From positions 496,001 to 560,000 of the forward strand of contig NW_015961959.1 in the NCBI RefSeq assembly GCF_000497045.1: 64,000 bases of DNA, in the 5' to 3' direction. The stretch comes from Kalmanozyma brasiliensis GHG001. Lineage: Eukaryota > Basidiomycota > Ustilaginomycetes > Ustilaginales. The translations under genes were made by a program, and so were the position numbers. Below, in pieces: positions 9,297-20,986 of the stretch (positions within the stretch are counted from its first letter, which is position 1; each line of letters begins with the position of its first letter). The notes beneath the pieces are model-generated. The model was not told the origin of the DNA, made no database searches, and saw nothing but the letters and a program-made list of their open reading frames with translations.

Positions 9297-10814
9297 TCAC
9301 TCTTCCCCACCCTCCTCACCCTCCACCACCCGCCTGAGGAACCCAAACACGGCGCCAGCCCTGCGTCGATCGCTCGGCTCGCCCTCCTCCTCGCCTTGCT
9401 GAGTCCGCTTGAGCAGACTCTTCTTCGCCTTGCCCGCAGCATCGCCTCCTGGCACCTTCGAAATCTTAATCCTGCCTGCACCCACGCTGATGCCCGCAAC
9501 GCCGATCCGGGTCAGCTCCAGCGCGTCCAACGGAATCGACGTGTGCGTCGACAAGTAGTGGTTCAACGCTGGCAGCAGTGGTTCGTCGAGCGCAAGCCCG
9601 TCCAGCAGGCTCATGCACACCTCCCACGGCACGGTCAACGTCAGCGAGGTCAAATCGGGTGCTGGGCCGGACATCGTCTTGCCCTTGCCCGCGACTTTGA
9701 GCGGGAACCCAAAGACGAGCTCCACAGGCTTGACAGCGCTATCCGCGGCCCGCTGCTCCTGAGTGCGCTCGACAGCGTCCTGGATGCCCATCTCGGTGCG
9801 CGTCTGACGCACGATGAGTTCGACCAGCGATTCGAGCCGCGATCCACGGAGGCGCGATGAGATGGCAGCAACACCACCCGCCGAGGAGATACGACAGTCG
9901 AAGCGTTTCTGGATCCAGTCGAGCGCGTGACCAAGCACCACAGGACCCACGTTGACCGAGGTGGCGAGCAACGGATCGGCGCCGGACGCAACCGACGACG
10001 GTGCCTTGGTCGCGATCAGCGGGTATCTGCGAGAGGTACGGGATCGCTCGTCGCGAGTCGTCGATGCAGGGACGAAGACGATGTGGCACAGCTCGGCGGG
10101 TGTCGCTTCCTGCGCGGAGCGTGAACGCAGCGAGGCGATCTTGTTCTTGTCCTGCTCGGCTGCTGGTTTGCCTAGCTCGATCTCGATTGCCCATGGACGC
10201 GCTCTTGCCTCGCCGGATCGGTTCGATGCTTGCAGAGCACCTGTGAACTCGGCGTCCTCCAGGAAGCCGATGCGGACGTGCCCAACTTTATCGATATCTG
10301 CTCGACGCCTGCGTTCTGGAGGTCGGAGGTCGCCGCTACCAGGATCCCGCGCATCGATCGTGGTGCCGCCAGATTCGAGGAATCCAAACCCGTCACTGAG
10401 CCGCAAGTTGATATAGTGCTGGAGCTCGTTTCTCAGCATCTGGAAGAGCGGTCGAGATACCTCTTGAATCGAAGCCGGTAGCGAAGAGAAGTGAAGCGGA
10501 GACACCGTGTGAAGCCGCAATGTTCGGTCGAGCAGGACGCGTTCTGCATACGCCCACTTGATGTCATCCTGGACCGCGCTGGCGGCCGACTCGCGTGCGC
10601 GTCTGCGAACGTTCGAGGCGGCCGAACCAGAGTCGGTGGCAGAGTCTTCCCCGGATCGACGCGAGGCTGATCCGATGGATGGCGAAGGGCGGACATTGGA
10701 GCGCGGCCTCTTTGACGGTACCTTGCTGGTCGCTGGTGGTCGCTTCTGTGCGCCGCCTGCGCGCGAAGCCGAGATGCCTTGGTCGAGCTGGCTGCGAGAG
10801 GAGGACGATGACAT
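9297..10814 (-). CDS. Inner-kinetochore protein, CENP-L/Iml3/Fta1 family
   Basis: Intronless, 505 residues. An 80-residue basic, Ser-rich and probably disordered N-terminus precedes blocks that match CENP-L by eye. Residues 98-125 (T-L-R-L-H-T-V-S-P-L, then a leucine-rich helix) parallel the vertebrate block T-L-Y-S-V-T-P-L. Residues 289-309 (VGPVVLG..LDWIQKRFDCRIS) parallel a segment ending W-F-Q-K-T-F-D-C. Residues 363-452 (a V-E-L-V-F-G-F-P strand through G-A-G-R-I-K-I) parallel the C-terminal beta-sheet. CENP-L dimerises with CENP-N (Chl4/Mis15) in the CCAN and binds centromeric nucleosomes. Residues 460-505 are charged, with an R-R-R and an E-rich end, and are poorly conserved. The call rests on motif order and spacing, without a search. 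Confidence 0.72.
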   Translation of the reverse strand: MSSSSSRSQLDQGISASRAGGAQKRPPATSKVPSKRPRSNVRPSPSIGSASRRSGEDSATDSGSAASNVRRRARESAASAVQDDIKWAYAERVLLDRTLRLHTVSPLHFSSLPASIQEVSRPLFQMLRNELQHYINLRLSDGFGFLESGGTTIDARDPGSGDLRPPERRRRADIDKVGHVRIGFLEDAEFTGALQASNRSGEARARPWAIEIELGKPAAEQDKNKIASLRSRSAQEATPAELCHIVFVPASTTRDERSRTSRRYPLIATKAPSSVASGADPLLATSVNVGPVVLGHALDWIQKRFDCRISSAGGVAAISSRLRGSRLESLVELIVRQTRTEMGIQDAVERTQEQRAADSAVKPVELVFGFPLKVAGKGKTMSGPAPDLTSLTLTVPWEVCMSLLDGLALDEPLLPALNHYLSTHTSIPLDALELTRIGVAGISVGAGRIKISKVPGGDAAGKAKKSLLKRTQQGEEEGEPSDRRRAGAVFGFLRRVVEGEEGGEE

Positions 10815-11701
10815 GGTGCTGATGTGAAGATGCTACAATTCGATATAGCTGACTCGCTAGGTTTTACCGACTGAAGGCGACGATCGAAGCTGTCACGCCT
10901 GATGAATAGCCCCGGCGACGTGCGTGCAATGAGATGGAGGGATGAGGGGCTCGGGAAGCGCGCTCTTGGTAGTGCAACCTGAGCAGGCGTTCGTGTCTGA
11001 CGAGGCGGCAGCGGATAGTCTGGATGTCCCGAGCCGAGTCGTGCTTTGGGGTTGGCTGTTAAGTGTATCGATGATGGTGATAGTGAAGAAGGTCGAAGCA
11101 TCAAGTCGAGAAGACAAGTCCAAGACGAAAAGCACAACACTCAATCCTCCACCACCAAATTCGCGTGTCTTGGTTGACTTGCAGCAGCTGCAGACGGCAG
11201 AATCTCAAAATTGGAGGAGGCAGCACCCTGAAAAGCAAGGCGCGTCGACGCGACCAGCTGGCTTTCTCTGGCGTGACCGACACAAATAGTCATCCAAGCA
11301 TCAATCAAACACCTGCCCTCATGATGCTCACCAGAAATCACTTGCACGTCTTTGCTCAAGCTCAGTGGGTAAGCCGAGGCAGCAGTCACATGCGCACACA
11401 GAATATAGGGAAAGAGAAATGGTCCATTCAATTGATGCTTTGTGCAAAAGGTAATGCAAAAGTGAGGAGGAGAGCGCAGGGAGAAAGCTATTTGACAGAG
11501 AGAGAGAGGGGGGCAGAGCAGCATCGGCTCCGACGTCCGATGTCAGACGTCGGGAGAGCCTACATAGTACAGAACTCTAGAGGATAGTGACAGTGAGAAT
11601 GTTCAAAGACATTAGCGACAAGGAAATTTGGGAACGAGAAATGCAGGACGAAGCCGGGAGGCGCGAGAGGTATGCTGGTTGGGAATTTTGGGGGGATGCG
11701 C
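10815..11701. promoter_or_regulatory. CENP-L upstream region / FKS1 3' flank
   Basis: About 890 bases. A purine run of GA repeats ending in a G tract lies near 11494-11519. On the coding strand of the flanking minus-strand genes this is a CT tract. No gene was recognised. Confidence 0.45.
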
Positions 11702-14700
11702 TCAGAGCGATTTGCAGAACGAGCAGTTCAGGTCGATCGTTGATGAGAAGACCGCTGGCAGGATGATCAGAGCCAGGAAGACCGCGAACGAAAAGACGAA
11801 GAGGATCAGGTACCTCCAGACAATCGACCTTCGCTGCTTTCGCTGACGAAGCGAGAAGATGGGCGCGTGGATCTGCTTCGACGGTCGCAGCCAGAAGAGC
11901 GCCGTCGAGTGCAGCCTGTCAAAGTACGGGATCAGGCATGGCAGCGAGAGACCGAAGAGCAGAATGTGGGCTGTCAAGAAGTCGGCAGAGAAGAGCGACA
12001 TCTCGATGATCTTGACCACAAACTCTCGTGCGGGCTGGCTGAAGGCGTGACCACCGAGGCCACGGCCGTACCATCGACCGGTCCACCAAGCACGGTTGGT
12101 CTCGTCGTGCTTGAGCTCTCGCGAAAGCACCAGGGCGATGAGGATCTTGAAGATGGCACGCTGGATCGCGATGACCGCGATAACACCCAGCACGGCGTGC
12201 GAGGCGTTCCACAGCTCGAGGAACCACAGGAACTCGAAGGCGACAATGACACCGACGACGGCGAGCACGTGGGCAATCGAGGCCATGATTGAACCAAACT
12301 TGGCACAGCAGTTGTTGAGCGCCGGGCCGAGGAACATGCTGATCAGGAAGAGCACCAGCAGGATGGCGGCGTTCCACACGATGGGACCGAGGGCGATGAT
12401 GGCGATGCGCACAATCGCACCCTGGGGCGGGTCTCCTTGCTGGTGGAAACTCTTGACGAAGGCGTAGGCGACCACAAAGATGACGGCAAGGCAGATGGGG
12501 AAGATGACCTCGGCGAACAGGATGGTCCTCCAGCCTGCACGAGGCACGTCTCCGGCCAGCTTCTCGCTTGGGTGTCCGAGACGCTTCTTCTTGTAACCGG
12601 TGACCTTGGTTCGGCTGAGACGGCAATAGCCGATCCACGAGTTGGCGTGGCTGCGGCTGTTACCACGCGACATCCAGCGCAGGAACTCGCGGTAGTCGAT
12701 GATGAAGTCCGAAGCAGAGAACTGGTGAGGGTTGAACAGGAAGGGAGCGATGCAGAGGGCCAAGATCGAGATCCAGAAGTAGATCAGGTGTGGGATCCAA
12801 AGCGTGAGAGTAATGTAGAGCAGCAACAGCAACAGGCGCATGCCCGAGTAGATCGAAGGACCAGCGAATCGGCTGTAGAGCAGCGCGAAGCTTTGACGCG
12901 TGGTGGCGAAACCTCGTCCAGTGGCGATGTAGCGAGCACCACCGAAGGTCAAGTTGCTGATGATCGAGTGAGAGTACGTCATGGTCGAGAACACCTCGAA
13001 GATGGGACTGAGACTCATGAAGTGCTTCGCCAGACGGACAAAGGCCGAGATAGCGCCTCGCTCCGAGAGCTCCTGCAAGAACAGCGGCAAGAAGGCGATC
13101 ATGAAGACGAGGAAGATGCTGATGATGGTACGCTTGATCCAGAGGAAGACCGGGTTGAGGTAGTAGCAACCGCCCGTGCCCACGATGTACTCGCTGTTGG
13201 TGGTGGCGCACACACGCAGCTGCGAGTTGAGCGTACCGATGAACACCATGGTGAACATGAAGAGCTGCACCGAGAGAATGACGAGAATGTTGTTGATGTG
13301 GAAACCGGGGTGGCCGTAGTAGAACGTGAGGAAGCGATCGGCAGGCAGCTGCGTGCCGAGGTAGTAGTACTCTCGCGACAGCATCTGCTCACCCATTCCG
13401 TTACCGAGCTTGGTGGTGAAGTTGAGAATGGTACCGAAACCAAGATCACGACCCTTACCGCACTGGTAGTACTCGACGTGCTTGATGCGACCACCGCGAC
13501 CGAATGCGTTCATGCCTGCATAGATATCCTCGTTCAAGTGAAGACCCTTTTGCGCCTTGGACACACCACCGCGCGTGGTCATGAAGATGGTGTTGAGGAA
13601 ATCCGGGTGACCATAATGGAGCTTACCACCAATCTGGGCAAGACCACGACCGGCCATGGTACCGAACGTCTGCTCCTTGCCGGCAGCGACGTCACCGAGG
13701 ATACCGATGTTCTCGGAGAAAATGTACTCTCGTGCACCGAGAATTGCGACGGGCGCCTTGGCGAACTCCTGATGTCCGGATCCGTACGGGTTCTGGTTCG
13801 AGACGTTGAATGACTCGAACTCACCGAGCACGCTGCGCACCTTGAGGCATTCTTCGAGGTAGTTGTCCTGGTTGGCATCGATGAGCTGCACGTACTCGCC
13901 GCGGTTGAAGATGATGGCGTGGTTCTGGTTGTCCGACTTGCCGTCACCGAGGATAGGGTTACCGGGCAGCTCGACGCGGAACTTGGGGCGACGCTTTCCG
14001 TTGGGCAGGATCTCAGAGTGACCGTCGACGAGCGCCGAGAACCATCGCGACTCGCCGCCCTCCTTGCGAGGAGCCTCCTCGTCGAGGTAGGCAATCTGCA
14101 GGTCGGGGTAGGCGCGAAGCAAGAATTCGGCGTTCTCCTGTTCCTCCTTGTTGAACTTGGAGTATCGCTGCATGGAAATGACAAACTTGAACTTGCGGCG
14201 CGACATGCGTTCGAGCTCGCGCTCGAGCTTCTCGGTGTTGCCGCCGAACAGCTGAACGACCTCGGGGTTCTCGACGCGGTAGAGCAGCTTGATGGCCTTG
14301 GAGTAGTTCATGAAACCAGAAACGGTACGGTAGAGGGTCTGAGCACGCAGCGACGACCAAATGCGCGTTCGCAGCGTGTACTCGGGCGCAGCCGACTTGA
14401 AACCGATGCAGTAGAAGGGAAGGTCGTCCGCCTTGGCCGAGTTCTTGGTGCCGGACTTTTCGTCGCTGTCACCACCGAAGGGCGAGTTGCCTCCAAAGCC
14501 TTGCGACTCTTCGGCGAGAATCTTGGTGTCCTTGACGAAGTTGTCCCATTCGACGGGGTGGAGCTGCTTGAGGTACTCGAGCAGCGTGACACGCGTGTTC
14601 TGGTCCTCCTCGCGAATGATCTCACGAAGCGAAAGCAGGATCTTCTCCGAGTAGTGGGGAACGAGGACGGTGAAGGTGGGCATGGCGTCGATGGGTAGTG

Positions 14701-17056
14701 GCTCGGGGAGGGCTGTGGTGAGCGACTGGGCGAAGAAGCTGATACGGCGCTCAGCCTCGGAGCCCTTGGGGAAGAACTCGGGCTTGACTCCCTTGTCGGT
14801 CTGGCTGATGAAGAAGGTCGGGGCACGGAGGGTGCGCTTTCCGTTCTCACCGGCGGGCACCTGGTGGTAGAGGAGCTTCTGGACGTGGTCGATCGAGAGC
14901 AAATGCTCGCGGTACATCGAGATGATGACGGCGTTCCAGACCTGCGAGACGAGCACCTTGGGCTTGTACTTGATCTCCATGTCGGCGGTGGCGAGCAGCT
15001 TGGCGTAGATGCGCTTGGGCAATCGCTGGAAGATGTCGGACCAGGGCGTCCAGATCGAGAGACCCATGTGGAAGGACCAACCGATGGAGAAGACCGTGTT
15101 CCAGATGACGTACCACAAGAAAGTGTCGAGGAAGAAGAGACTGAGATCCATGATGGTCATGAAGGTCAAGGCGAAGGCAGGCTGGTTGGAGCAGAGCGCG
15201 GTGCCGAAGTACTTGTCGCTGCAACCCTGCACCTTCATGGTGATCATGACGGCGAGCGGGTCACGGAACGAGAGGGTCAAGAAGAAGTACGACTCAGTGA
15301 GCTTGCATCCGAAGACGAGCGTCCAGAGCAGGATCGAGACGGCACGGTGGCTCTTGACGAGAGGGGCGTACGAGGCGGTGAAGGTCTGGTTGGCCAGGTA
15401 CTTGCGCGCCTTGCCTGCGACACGGTCACCGAACATACGGCCCGAGGGCACAATCGAGAAGAGCGCAGTGATGCAGCCAGCGAGAGCCAGGTGGACGATG
15501 GCAACAATGTTGGCGACGTTGCCGCTGTTGTTGAAGCCAAAGACGTAGACGGCAGGAGCGATCGTGATGGCAAGGCAGATAGCAAGGAAGATCATGCGGC
15601 GCATCAAGTGGCTCGTGTTGTTCCAGGTGGTAGGGATGTACGAGAACTCGGCCATGGTGGCAGCAATCATGATGAAGGACGAGATGGCACCACCGAGGCC
15701 GGCTGCTGAGAGCGACTCGGCCGTGGTGGGGTTTCGAGAGCGAGCGTAGATCTTGGGGGCGTTGTACGCCGTGTAGTAGAAGAAGACCGAAATATGCAGA
15801 ATCCAGATACGGTTGAAGTTGACGAGAAGGTGGAAGAATGAACGCTTCTCCTTGTACGTCTTGAAGAAGACGCGGGGCCAGTCGATCTTGTCAAACTTCA
15901 TGAAACGCTGACTTGGCGGCACGTCGACGAGGCGCGTCTTGTCGTTCAGGATGATCCTGCCGATGCCCTCGGGGTACCAGAAGAGCTGGTTGACGTCGTC
16001 GTATCCGATGGTCTTGTCGTGGTCCTTCTCCTTCTTGACGAACTTGCCGTCAACCACCTCGAAGACCTGGTCGCGGAGGAAGCGGTAGAGGGGCTTGACG
16101 ACCGCGCGGAGGTAGAGTCCTTCGGGGACGGGCTCCATGCGGTTCTGGCACTCTGGCGAGCGGTAGTAGTCGTCTGCGCACTTGAAGATGAAGCAAAGAC
16201 ATTCGGGCACGAAACGCACTTGGCCACCTTCACCCCAGCAGAGCAGGTAGAGGGCGACCTGCCTTGTGCGGTCGTAGTCGCTCATCTTGAGCATGGCGTC
16301 ACGCCAGCGGGCCGAAGCGGACTGGAGCGACTTTGCGCTGGCGGACTGCAGCTTGGCAGCAGCACTGGCAGCGGCGTTCTTGCCTCGCTTGGCCATGCTG
16401 GCTGCGCGCGCGAGACCGGGGTTCTGCACTTTGCCAATGGCGTCGTCGAGGTCGAGCTGAGCAGCAAAGTACCATTTACGGTAGTTGGCGTGTTCGCCAC
16501 CGATGTAGTCTGCGTGGATGGTCATGAGAGCCTGCTGCGGGGTCATGCGACTCGAGCGCGAATCGAGCATGATCATGAGGTGGTCGTACATGTTGCGCAT
16601 GTTGTCGCGCTGGAAACCGAACTTGTTGGCGAGATCGATGAAGATGTCCTCGATCTCCTCTTTCGAGAGAGGAATGTTGTGCTCAGCGGTCCAGGCCGGG
16701 TAGGGCTCGCGCTGACGGTATCCACCGCCAGCACCAGCATCAGGGTAAGGGCTGGAGATGCCCGAGGGAGCGTACGAGCCCTGACCGAACTGACTGCCGG
16801 GACCGGGTGTGTAGCCTCGCTGGGCGGACTCGGAGGAGTAGGCATAGTTGTCCTTGTAGGCGCCGCCCTCGTACGAGTCGGCATCGTAGCCGTGGCCGCC
16901 GATGAGGTCGGCCTCTGAGCGCTCGGAAGCGTATGTGTCTCTGCGTTCGTTGGGGAAGTAGCTGGCTTCACTGCTCTGATCGTCGTGGTACGCAGCGCCT
17001 GCGAAAGGGTTGTTGGGCGGCAGCTGGTGCTGGCCAGCGCCATTTTGGGACGACAT
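11702..17056 (-). CDS. FKS1: 1,3-beta-D-glucan synthase catalytic subunit (GT48)
   Basis: Plasma-membrane enzyme polymerising UDP-glucose into wall beta-1,3-glucan; target of echinocandins. Intronless, 1,784 residues from MSSQNG at 17056; the frame is open 42 codons further but contains no better start. The N-terminal 130 residues are a Tyr/Gly/Ser-rich cytosolic tail. The Fks1 N-terminal domain follows ([25 protein letters not shown]), then a first membrane group, the large cytosolic GT48 domain ([40 protein letters not shown] split over the domain), and a second membrane group. The echinocandin hot-spot 1 equivalent is FLTLSFRDP at residues 592-600. The hot-spot 2 equivalent is FLWIKRTI near 1304-1311. 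It needs a Rho1-type GTPase, which is not in this window. Single-copy status is expected in basidiomycetes but not testable here. Confidence 0.97.
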   Translation of the reverse strand: MSSQNGAGQHQLPPNNPFAGAAYHDDQSSEASYFPNERRDTYASERSEADLIGGHGYDADSYEGGAYKDNYAYSSESAQRGYTPGPGSQFGQGSYAPSGISSPYPDAGAGGGYRQREPYPAWTAEHNIPLSKEEIEDIFIDLANKFGFQRDNMRNMYDHLMIMLDSRSSRMTPQQALMTIHADYIGGEHANYRKWYFAAQLDLDDAIGKVQNPGLARAASMAKRGKNAAASAAAKLQSASAKSLQSASARWRDAMLKMSDYDRTRQVALYLLCWGEGGQVRFVPECLCFIFKCADDYYRSPECQNRMEPVPEGLYLRAVVKPLYRFLRDQVFEVVDGKFVKKEKDHDKTIGYDDVNQLFWYPEGIGRIILNDKTRLVDVPPSQRFMKFDKIDWPRVFFKTYKEKRSFFHLLVNFNRIWILHISVFFYYTAYNAPKIYARSRNPTTAESLSAAGLGGAISSFIMIAATMAEFSYIPTTWNNTSHLMRRMIFLAICLAITIAPAVYVFGFNNSGNVANIVAIVHLALAGCITALFSIVPSGRMFGDRVAGKARKYLANQTFTASYAPLVKSHRAVSILLWTLVFGCKLTESYFFLTLSFRDPLAVMITMKVQGCSDKYFGTALCSNQPAFALTFMTIMDLSLFFLDTFLWYVIWNTVFSIGWSFHMGLSIWTPWSDIFQRLPKRIYAKLLATADMEIKYKPKVLVSQVWNAVIISMYREHLLSIDHVQKLLYHQVPAGENGKRTLRAPTFFISQTDKGVKPEFFPKGSEAERRISFFAQSLTTALPEPLPIDAMPTFTVLVPHYSEKILLSLREIIREEDQNTRVTLLEYLKQLHPVEWDNFVKDTKILAEESQGFGGNSPFGGDSDEKSGTKNSAKADDLPFYCIGFKSAAPEYTLRTRIWSSLRAQTLYRTVSGFMNYSKAIKLLYRVENPEVVQLFGGNTEKLERELERMSRRKFKFVISMQRYSKFNKEEQENAEFLLRAYPDLQIAYLDEEAPRKEGGESRWFSALVDGHSEILPNGKRRPKFRVELPGNPILGDGKSDNQNHAIIFNRGEYVQLIDANQDNYLEECLKVRSVLGEFESFNVSNQNPYGSGHQEFAKAPVAILGAREYIFSENIGILGDVAAGKEQTFGTMAGRGLAQIGGKLHYGHPDFLNTIFMTTRGGVSKAQKGLHLNEDIYAGMNAFGRGGRIKHVEYYQCGKGRDLGFGTILNFTTKLGNGMGEQMLSREYYYLGTQLPADRFLTFYYGHPGFHINNILVILSVQLFMFTMVFIGTLNSQLRVCATTNSEYIVGTGGCYYLNPVFLWIKRTIISIFLVFMIAFLPLFLQELSERGAISAFVRLAKHFMSLSPIFEVFSTMTYSHSIISNLTFGGARYIATGRGFATTRQSFALLYSRFAGPSIYSGMRLLLLLLYITLTLWIPHLIYFWISILALCIAPFLFNPHQFSASDFIIDYREFLRWMSRGNSRSHANSWIGYCRLSRTKVTGYKKKRLGHPSEKLAGDVPRAGWRTILFAEVIFPICLAVIFVVAYAFVKSFHQQGDPPQGAIVRIAIIALGPIVWNAAILLVLFLISMFLGPALNNCCAKFGSIMASIAHVLAVVGVIVAFEFLWFLELWNASHAVLGVIAVIAIQRAIFKILIALVLSRELKHDETNRAWWTGRWYGRGLGGHAFSQPAREFVVKIIEMSLFSADFLTAHILLFGLSLPCLIPYFDRLHSTALFWLRPSKQIHAPIFSLRQRKQRRSIVWRYLILFVFSFAVFLALIILPAVFSSTIDLNCSFCKSL

Positions 17057-17545
17057 CCCGGGCGATGAGGTATGGATGGAAGTTGTCGGTTGTGCTGGTG
17101 GGTGTTGAAATTGAAGCGATCGACAATCAAGGCGGTTGATGAAGATGTTGAAGCTAGGTGTCGATGCTTGCAAGTTCGTCAAGGAGCATGCATGAACACT
17201 TCAGCGAGATACGAAGCTGTTGTTGACCGTGATCGTCAATGTCACGAAGACCGTTGCTTGCCACTGTTGACTCCTGTGTGTGACCGCGTCTCTGTGGTGA
17301 GTCTCGTCGACGCGACCCGATAGCTTGAATTGTGCTATCGCTGTAGTGCAGATGGTGTCGATCGAAACAGGCGCCGAGAAGATGACGAGGTGGGTGGAGA
17401 AGAGTGAAGATGGCGAGGTCGAACTACGGAGCGAAGAACGAGCGATAGCCAAAGGCGTGTGTGGACGGAGTGAAGGAGAGCGTCGGCGCAGAGAGGGGGG
17501 CGTGGTGTCGAGGCAGCGAGAGAGGACAGACCGACCGCAGGCAGG

Positions 17546-17572
17546 ACAGCACAGCACAGCGCAGCACAGCAC
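17546..17572. repeat. Short imperfect CAGCA/CACAG microsatellite
   Basis: Acagcacagcac-type units repeat with one interruption, about 500 bases upstream of the FKS1 start codon. Likely replication slippage. Confidence 0.6.
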
Positions 17573-18221
17573 GGCGCAGGGCCCAGGCGAGGCCAGGAAA
17601 ACTGACAGCGAAACGAGAGAGATGCGCAGAGATCGCAGCAGCAGCGCGCCTGCAGGTTTCGCGAGGAGCAGGCGGCAGCAGTCAGAGGGGGATGCGTCAG
17701 GAGTACTCGAAAATCTCGAAATTTGAACCGATTTTCAGAAAAGCACAGCCTGGACTGGGCACGCCGAGCGCTGCGCGTCTCATCTGCGGCCGTGTCGCAG
17801 TGTTTTTTCTCTCTCTTTTTTGTTTTCTGAAATTCCTGTCTCAGAGCGCAGGATCAGGGTCAAGAAACTTTTTGAAAATTGTCGGGTGTGCGTGTGGAAC
17901 CACGAGGATGCTGTGCTTCCGCCCATACCAAGCTTGTCTGTGTGCTCGTCTCCACCCTCGTTGACTGCCGCGCTTTCCTGGCAGCGATCCTTGCAAACAA
18001 AGGGGTCGGTAGAAGTCGCTGCTGGTCTGACGATGCTGAAACGAAATTCGTGCAGAGCCAACATGCTTGATCGAGCCATCAAGAAACTCGACGATGTGAG
18101 AGATGATGCACAAGCTCAGGGGCGCCAGTCAGCAACACAACCTCGATTGTGCAGAATCGACTCCGAACAAGCAGCTGCTGGTGTTGCTTGCTTCACCGAG
18201 GAGCAGCGATGTGAGCAGCAC

Positions 18222-18246
18222 GCAAGGCAAGGCAAGGCAAGGCAAG
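18222..18246. repeat. (GCAAG)5 perfect pentanucleotide repeat
   Basis: Five uninterrupted copies of GCAAG, in the FKS1/GH72 intergenic region. A repeat of this type may vary in copy number between strains. Confidence 0.85.
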
Positions 18247-19725
18247 TCGGTGGTGCTGCAGCCGCTCATTACAAATTGTATTCAGGTCTTGAACTCTTGG
18301 GAAGCGAGAACTCTTGGTCTTCTGCACGATCAGAATGCCGATCGGCAGCCAGAAACACTGCTCGAGTGCCCTCGAGGCGATCTGGATGATTTGACGTCGC
18401 CTTTTCTCCGATGCTGTTTTCAAACAAAGATCTATTTCCATACTTGTAGGCTATGGAAATTTGAAGTTGAGCTTCTCGCCTTTGTAATGGACCATTTAGG
18501 CTGTCAAGCGTCGGCTTTCGTCTTCGCGCGTCGTCACATCACATGAAGCGACCGACCGAGCGAAGATCGAGCCAAGCCAAAACAATGGCAACGCGGTACA
18601 GTATCGAAACTTCCTCGACGGGAACCCTGGTCACTTGCACGTGCTGCCGCCATCGACCCTGTTTTACCTGTAAGCTAGCCTTTGGGCTGCTCGGTCGAGC
18701 CATAGTTGCTGCACAATCATCGCTCAAGATTAGGAAGGACAAACACAGAGGTGGTCGGCAGAGTCTTGGCCGGCCAAGGAAGAGAAAGAAGCTCGGAGCG
18801 TGCAGCCTGTGCGTCGGTTCGACCAGCTCGTCTCCGAACGATTCAAAGACCGTCGGCAGTGCGTCACTTGGGTGGGTGAATTTAATCAAACTTGGTGCGC
18901 CATGATCTGGTTGGGACCGGCGATAGAGAACCCTTGGCATGGCTTGGTCGCTTGGCAGATCGAGGGGCAGCACGTTCGGCAAAGCAGGACACCAAACAGA
19001 TGGAGTTGAGTTGTGCAGGTTGGCCATGTTACGTCGAATGATACCGTTGACGGACTCAATAGGCTCGTCTCTCCAGAACGCCTCTCGACCTGTTCACCTG
19101 CTTGTGATGGTCGTAGGCTGTCCGTCCCGTGGCAGGTCTGACTGTTGCTCGCTCTCGCTTCGTGATAATGCTTGGTCGACCAGTCCTTGTAACGGCAGCT
19201 CACTGAAGCGACGTGCGATCGACGCTGCATTTCGGTGGACTGCTTCCATTGTGCCAGCAAACACGCCGCTTAAGATCGTACGTACTTAGCGTGCAATCAC
19301 ATGCAGCGAGCCCTTTCGAGGGTCAGTGCGGTGGGGGATCGACAAAGGACCCTTCATCATGCAGCCGCCATCAGCCGAGGCCGCGATCGAACTCGGCCTC
19401 GAGGCTATCGCACGAGTCTAGTACCACACCTGTTCTGGCTCTTGTGCTGCGGCGAGGCACCCACTCTTCGTTCCATCCTTCCCGTATGCGATAGTTACTT
19501 GAAGGGGGCCGGCTTATGCCGGGATAGGCGTGTCTGCAGCGTCACCATGGACTCGATCATGATGGGCGGCCGAAAAGGCTGTTTTTCTGTGCCTCAATTT
19601 TTCGCTACCATTTCCTAGCGCCTTTTTTGACAGCATGCCAAATGCAAGATTGGCAAGGGCACTGTCACGAAATGAAACGCAAGGTGGCACCTCGACGATC
19701 TGACAAGGCATCTCGGATCCGCTGA

Positions 19726-20379
19726 ATGATCACAGTGGCTGATCAGAGACGAAGGCAAGGTCTTTCAACGTCAGCATGGTGTTTGAGCGCCAAGCGTCTG
19801 GATCGTCAGCTCCAGCCGACAGCGCCAAGACATGTGCTGCGTGTGTTTTTCGCAGCCGACATCAAACCGTTCGCGCCAAGCTTGTCGCCATCGTATGTCC
19901 CAGGCCTGACACTTGGCTATCAGCTGATGAAGCAGATCATCATTTTTGCCTCCGACGAGATCACACTAGCGCTCAAGTCAGAGCACAGCCTTCGCTTGGA
20001 CGAGCAAGTGTATTGACTCTTGGCAGAGGCTGGCTTTCAGAAAGCTCGGAGCGAGACAGAAGCAGCGGCCGCGATGGCGTTTGATGCTCTGTTCTCGGAA
20101 GAGGGCTTCCGAATGAGCCAGGCGAGCGAAAGCCGTGTCGAATCAAAACAAGCCAGAGTTCAGGCCAATGATGATGCTAAAGACCTTGTGGAAGCGACTG
20201 CAATCCTGCTCCTCGGTCATCCGCTGCAAGGTGCATCACCAAGAGAGAGTCGCGCGCTGGCCAAAGCAGAGCCCACCTATCCGACAAAGGCAAAATCCGG
20301 TCTTTCAAAATTCAGAGCTTGCTCGGCGCTCGCGACCGAACCAACACGCTGTCGAAGGCCACTCAGCCGAGTGTTGTGA
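19726..20379 (+). other. Possible orphan or decayed ORF interrupted by one TGA
   Basis: From an ATG at 19726 the frame is open for 96 codons, hits TGA at 20014-20016, then continues in the same frame without an ATG for about 120 codons to 20379. The second part is Ala/Glu/Ser-rich and looks helical (E-A-A-A-A-M-A-F-D-A-L-F). I recognise no family. A 33-nt GTG...CAG segment around the stop could be removed in frame, but it is shorter than normal fungal introns. Chance is the default explanation. Confidence 0.2.
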
Positions 20380-20986
20380 TCTGCGAGCTCAGCTTTGGCG
20401 GAACGAGCGCTTTTCTTCACCACCGCGGCCTCGGATGAGCCGCCGTGCTGCCGTAAGCCGGAGCGCATCCAGACGGAGGTGATCGAAGCCAATCTGAAGG
20501 TCATCGCGTGCTGGGCCGCGGGAATGTCCGTTCAAGCTTGAAGAGCAGGAGGACCCTGATCGACCGTGCTTCTGAGCTGCGTGTTCCCCTGGCGTGAGGC
20601 GGCCATCTAGGAACCACAGACCATCGGAACGCCTCCTGCGGCTCACTTGCAGATCTGAAGCATGCTTTGTCAATGCATCGCATAACCCGACAGCCTCATT
20701 GAACGCTGTCTGCAGGCCGAATCTTTCCAAGAGAAGACTAGCGCATCTCACGCCACTTTGACGTGCAGCTTCAGAGGCGTGTAAAGTGCAGCGTCACACA
20801 GCATCTGACCGCGGGGCTTGGCGTTCCAATTGTTCGCTCTCTTCCGCCGTTCTCCTGTGCATCCCCCTGCTGCGTCCGCGTCCACGCCCTTGGGTCCGAC
20901 TAGCCGCCCTTTGCCGTCCGTTCACTAGTAAGCACTCCTTCTCATCCCTCCACCATCATCGTCAAGCTTCGAGGTCATCCCCAACC

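Larger units (their letters stand above)
17057..20986. promoter_or_regulatory. 3.9-kb divergent intergenic region between FKS1 and the GH72 gene
   Basis: The longest stretch in the window without a confident gene. The FKS1-proximal part contains CAGCA-type and GCAAG simple repeats. The middle and right parts contain several frames of 90-160 codons on both strands with no family resemblance, including two in-frame segments separated by one stop (19726-20379). It must contain both promoters. The last 200 bases before the GH72 start are pyrimidine-rich. Confidence 0.5.

Noticed and set aside
12437..13813. 458-codon plus-strand frame opposite FKS1.
   Set aside because: Antisense shadow of the conserved GT48 domain, with no family resemblance.
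18539..19027. 162-codon minus-strand frame.
   Set aside because: No domain, no signal peptide, and competing frames on the plus strand; treated as intergenic.
20277..20751. Overlapping minus-strand frames (75-120 codons) with some helix-like sequence.
   Set aside because: Different frames, no joining splice sites that I could support, and the plus strand is equally open.
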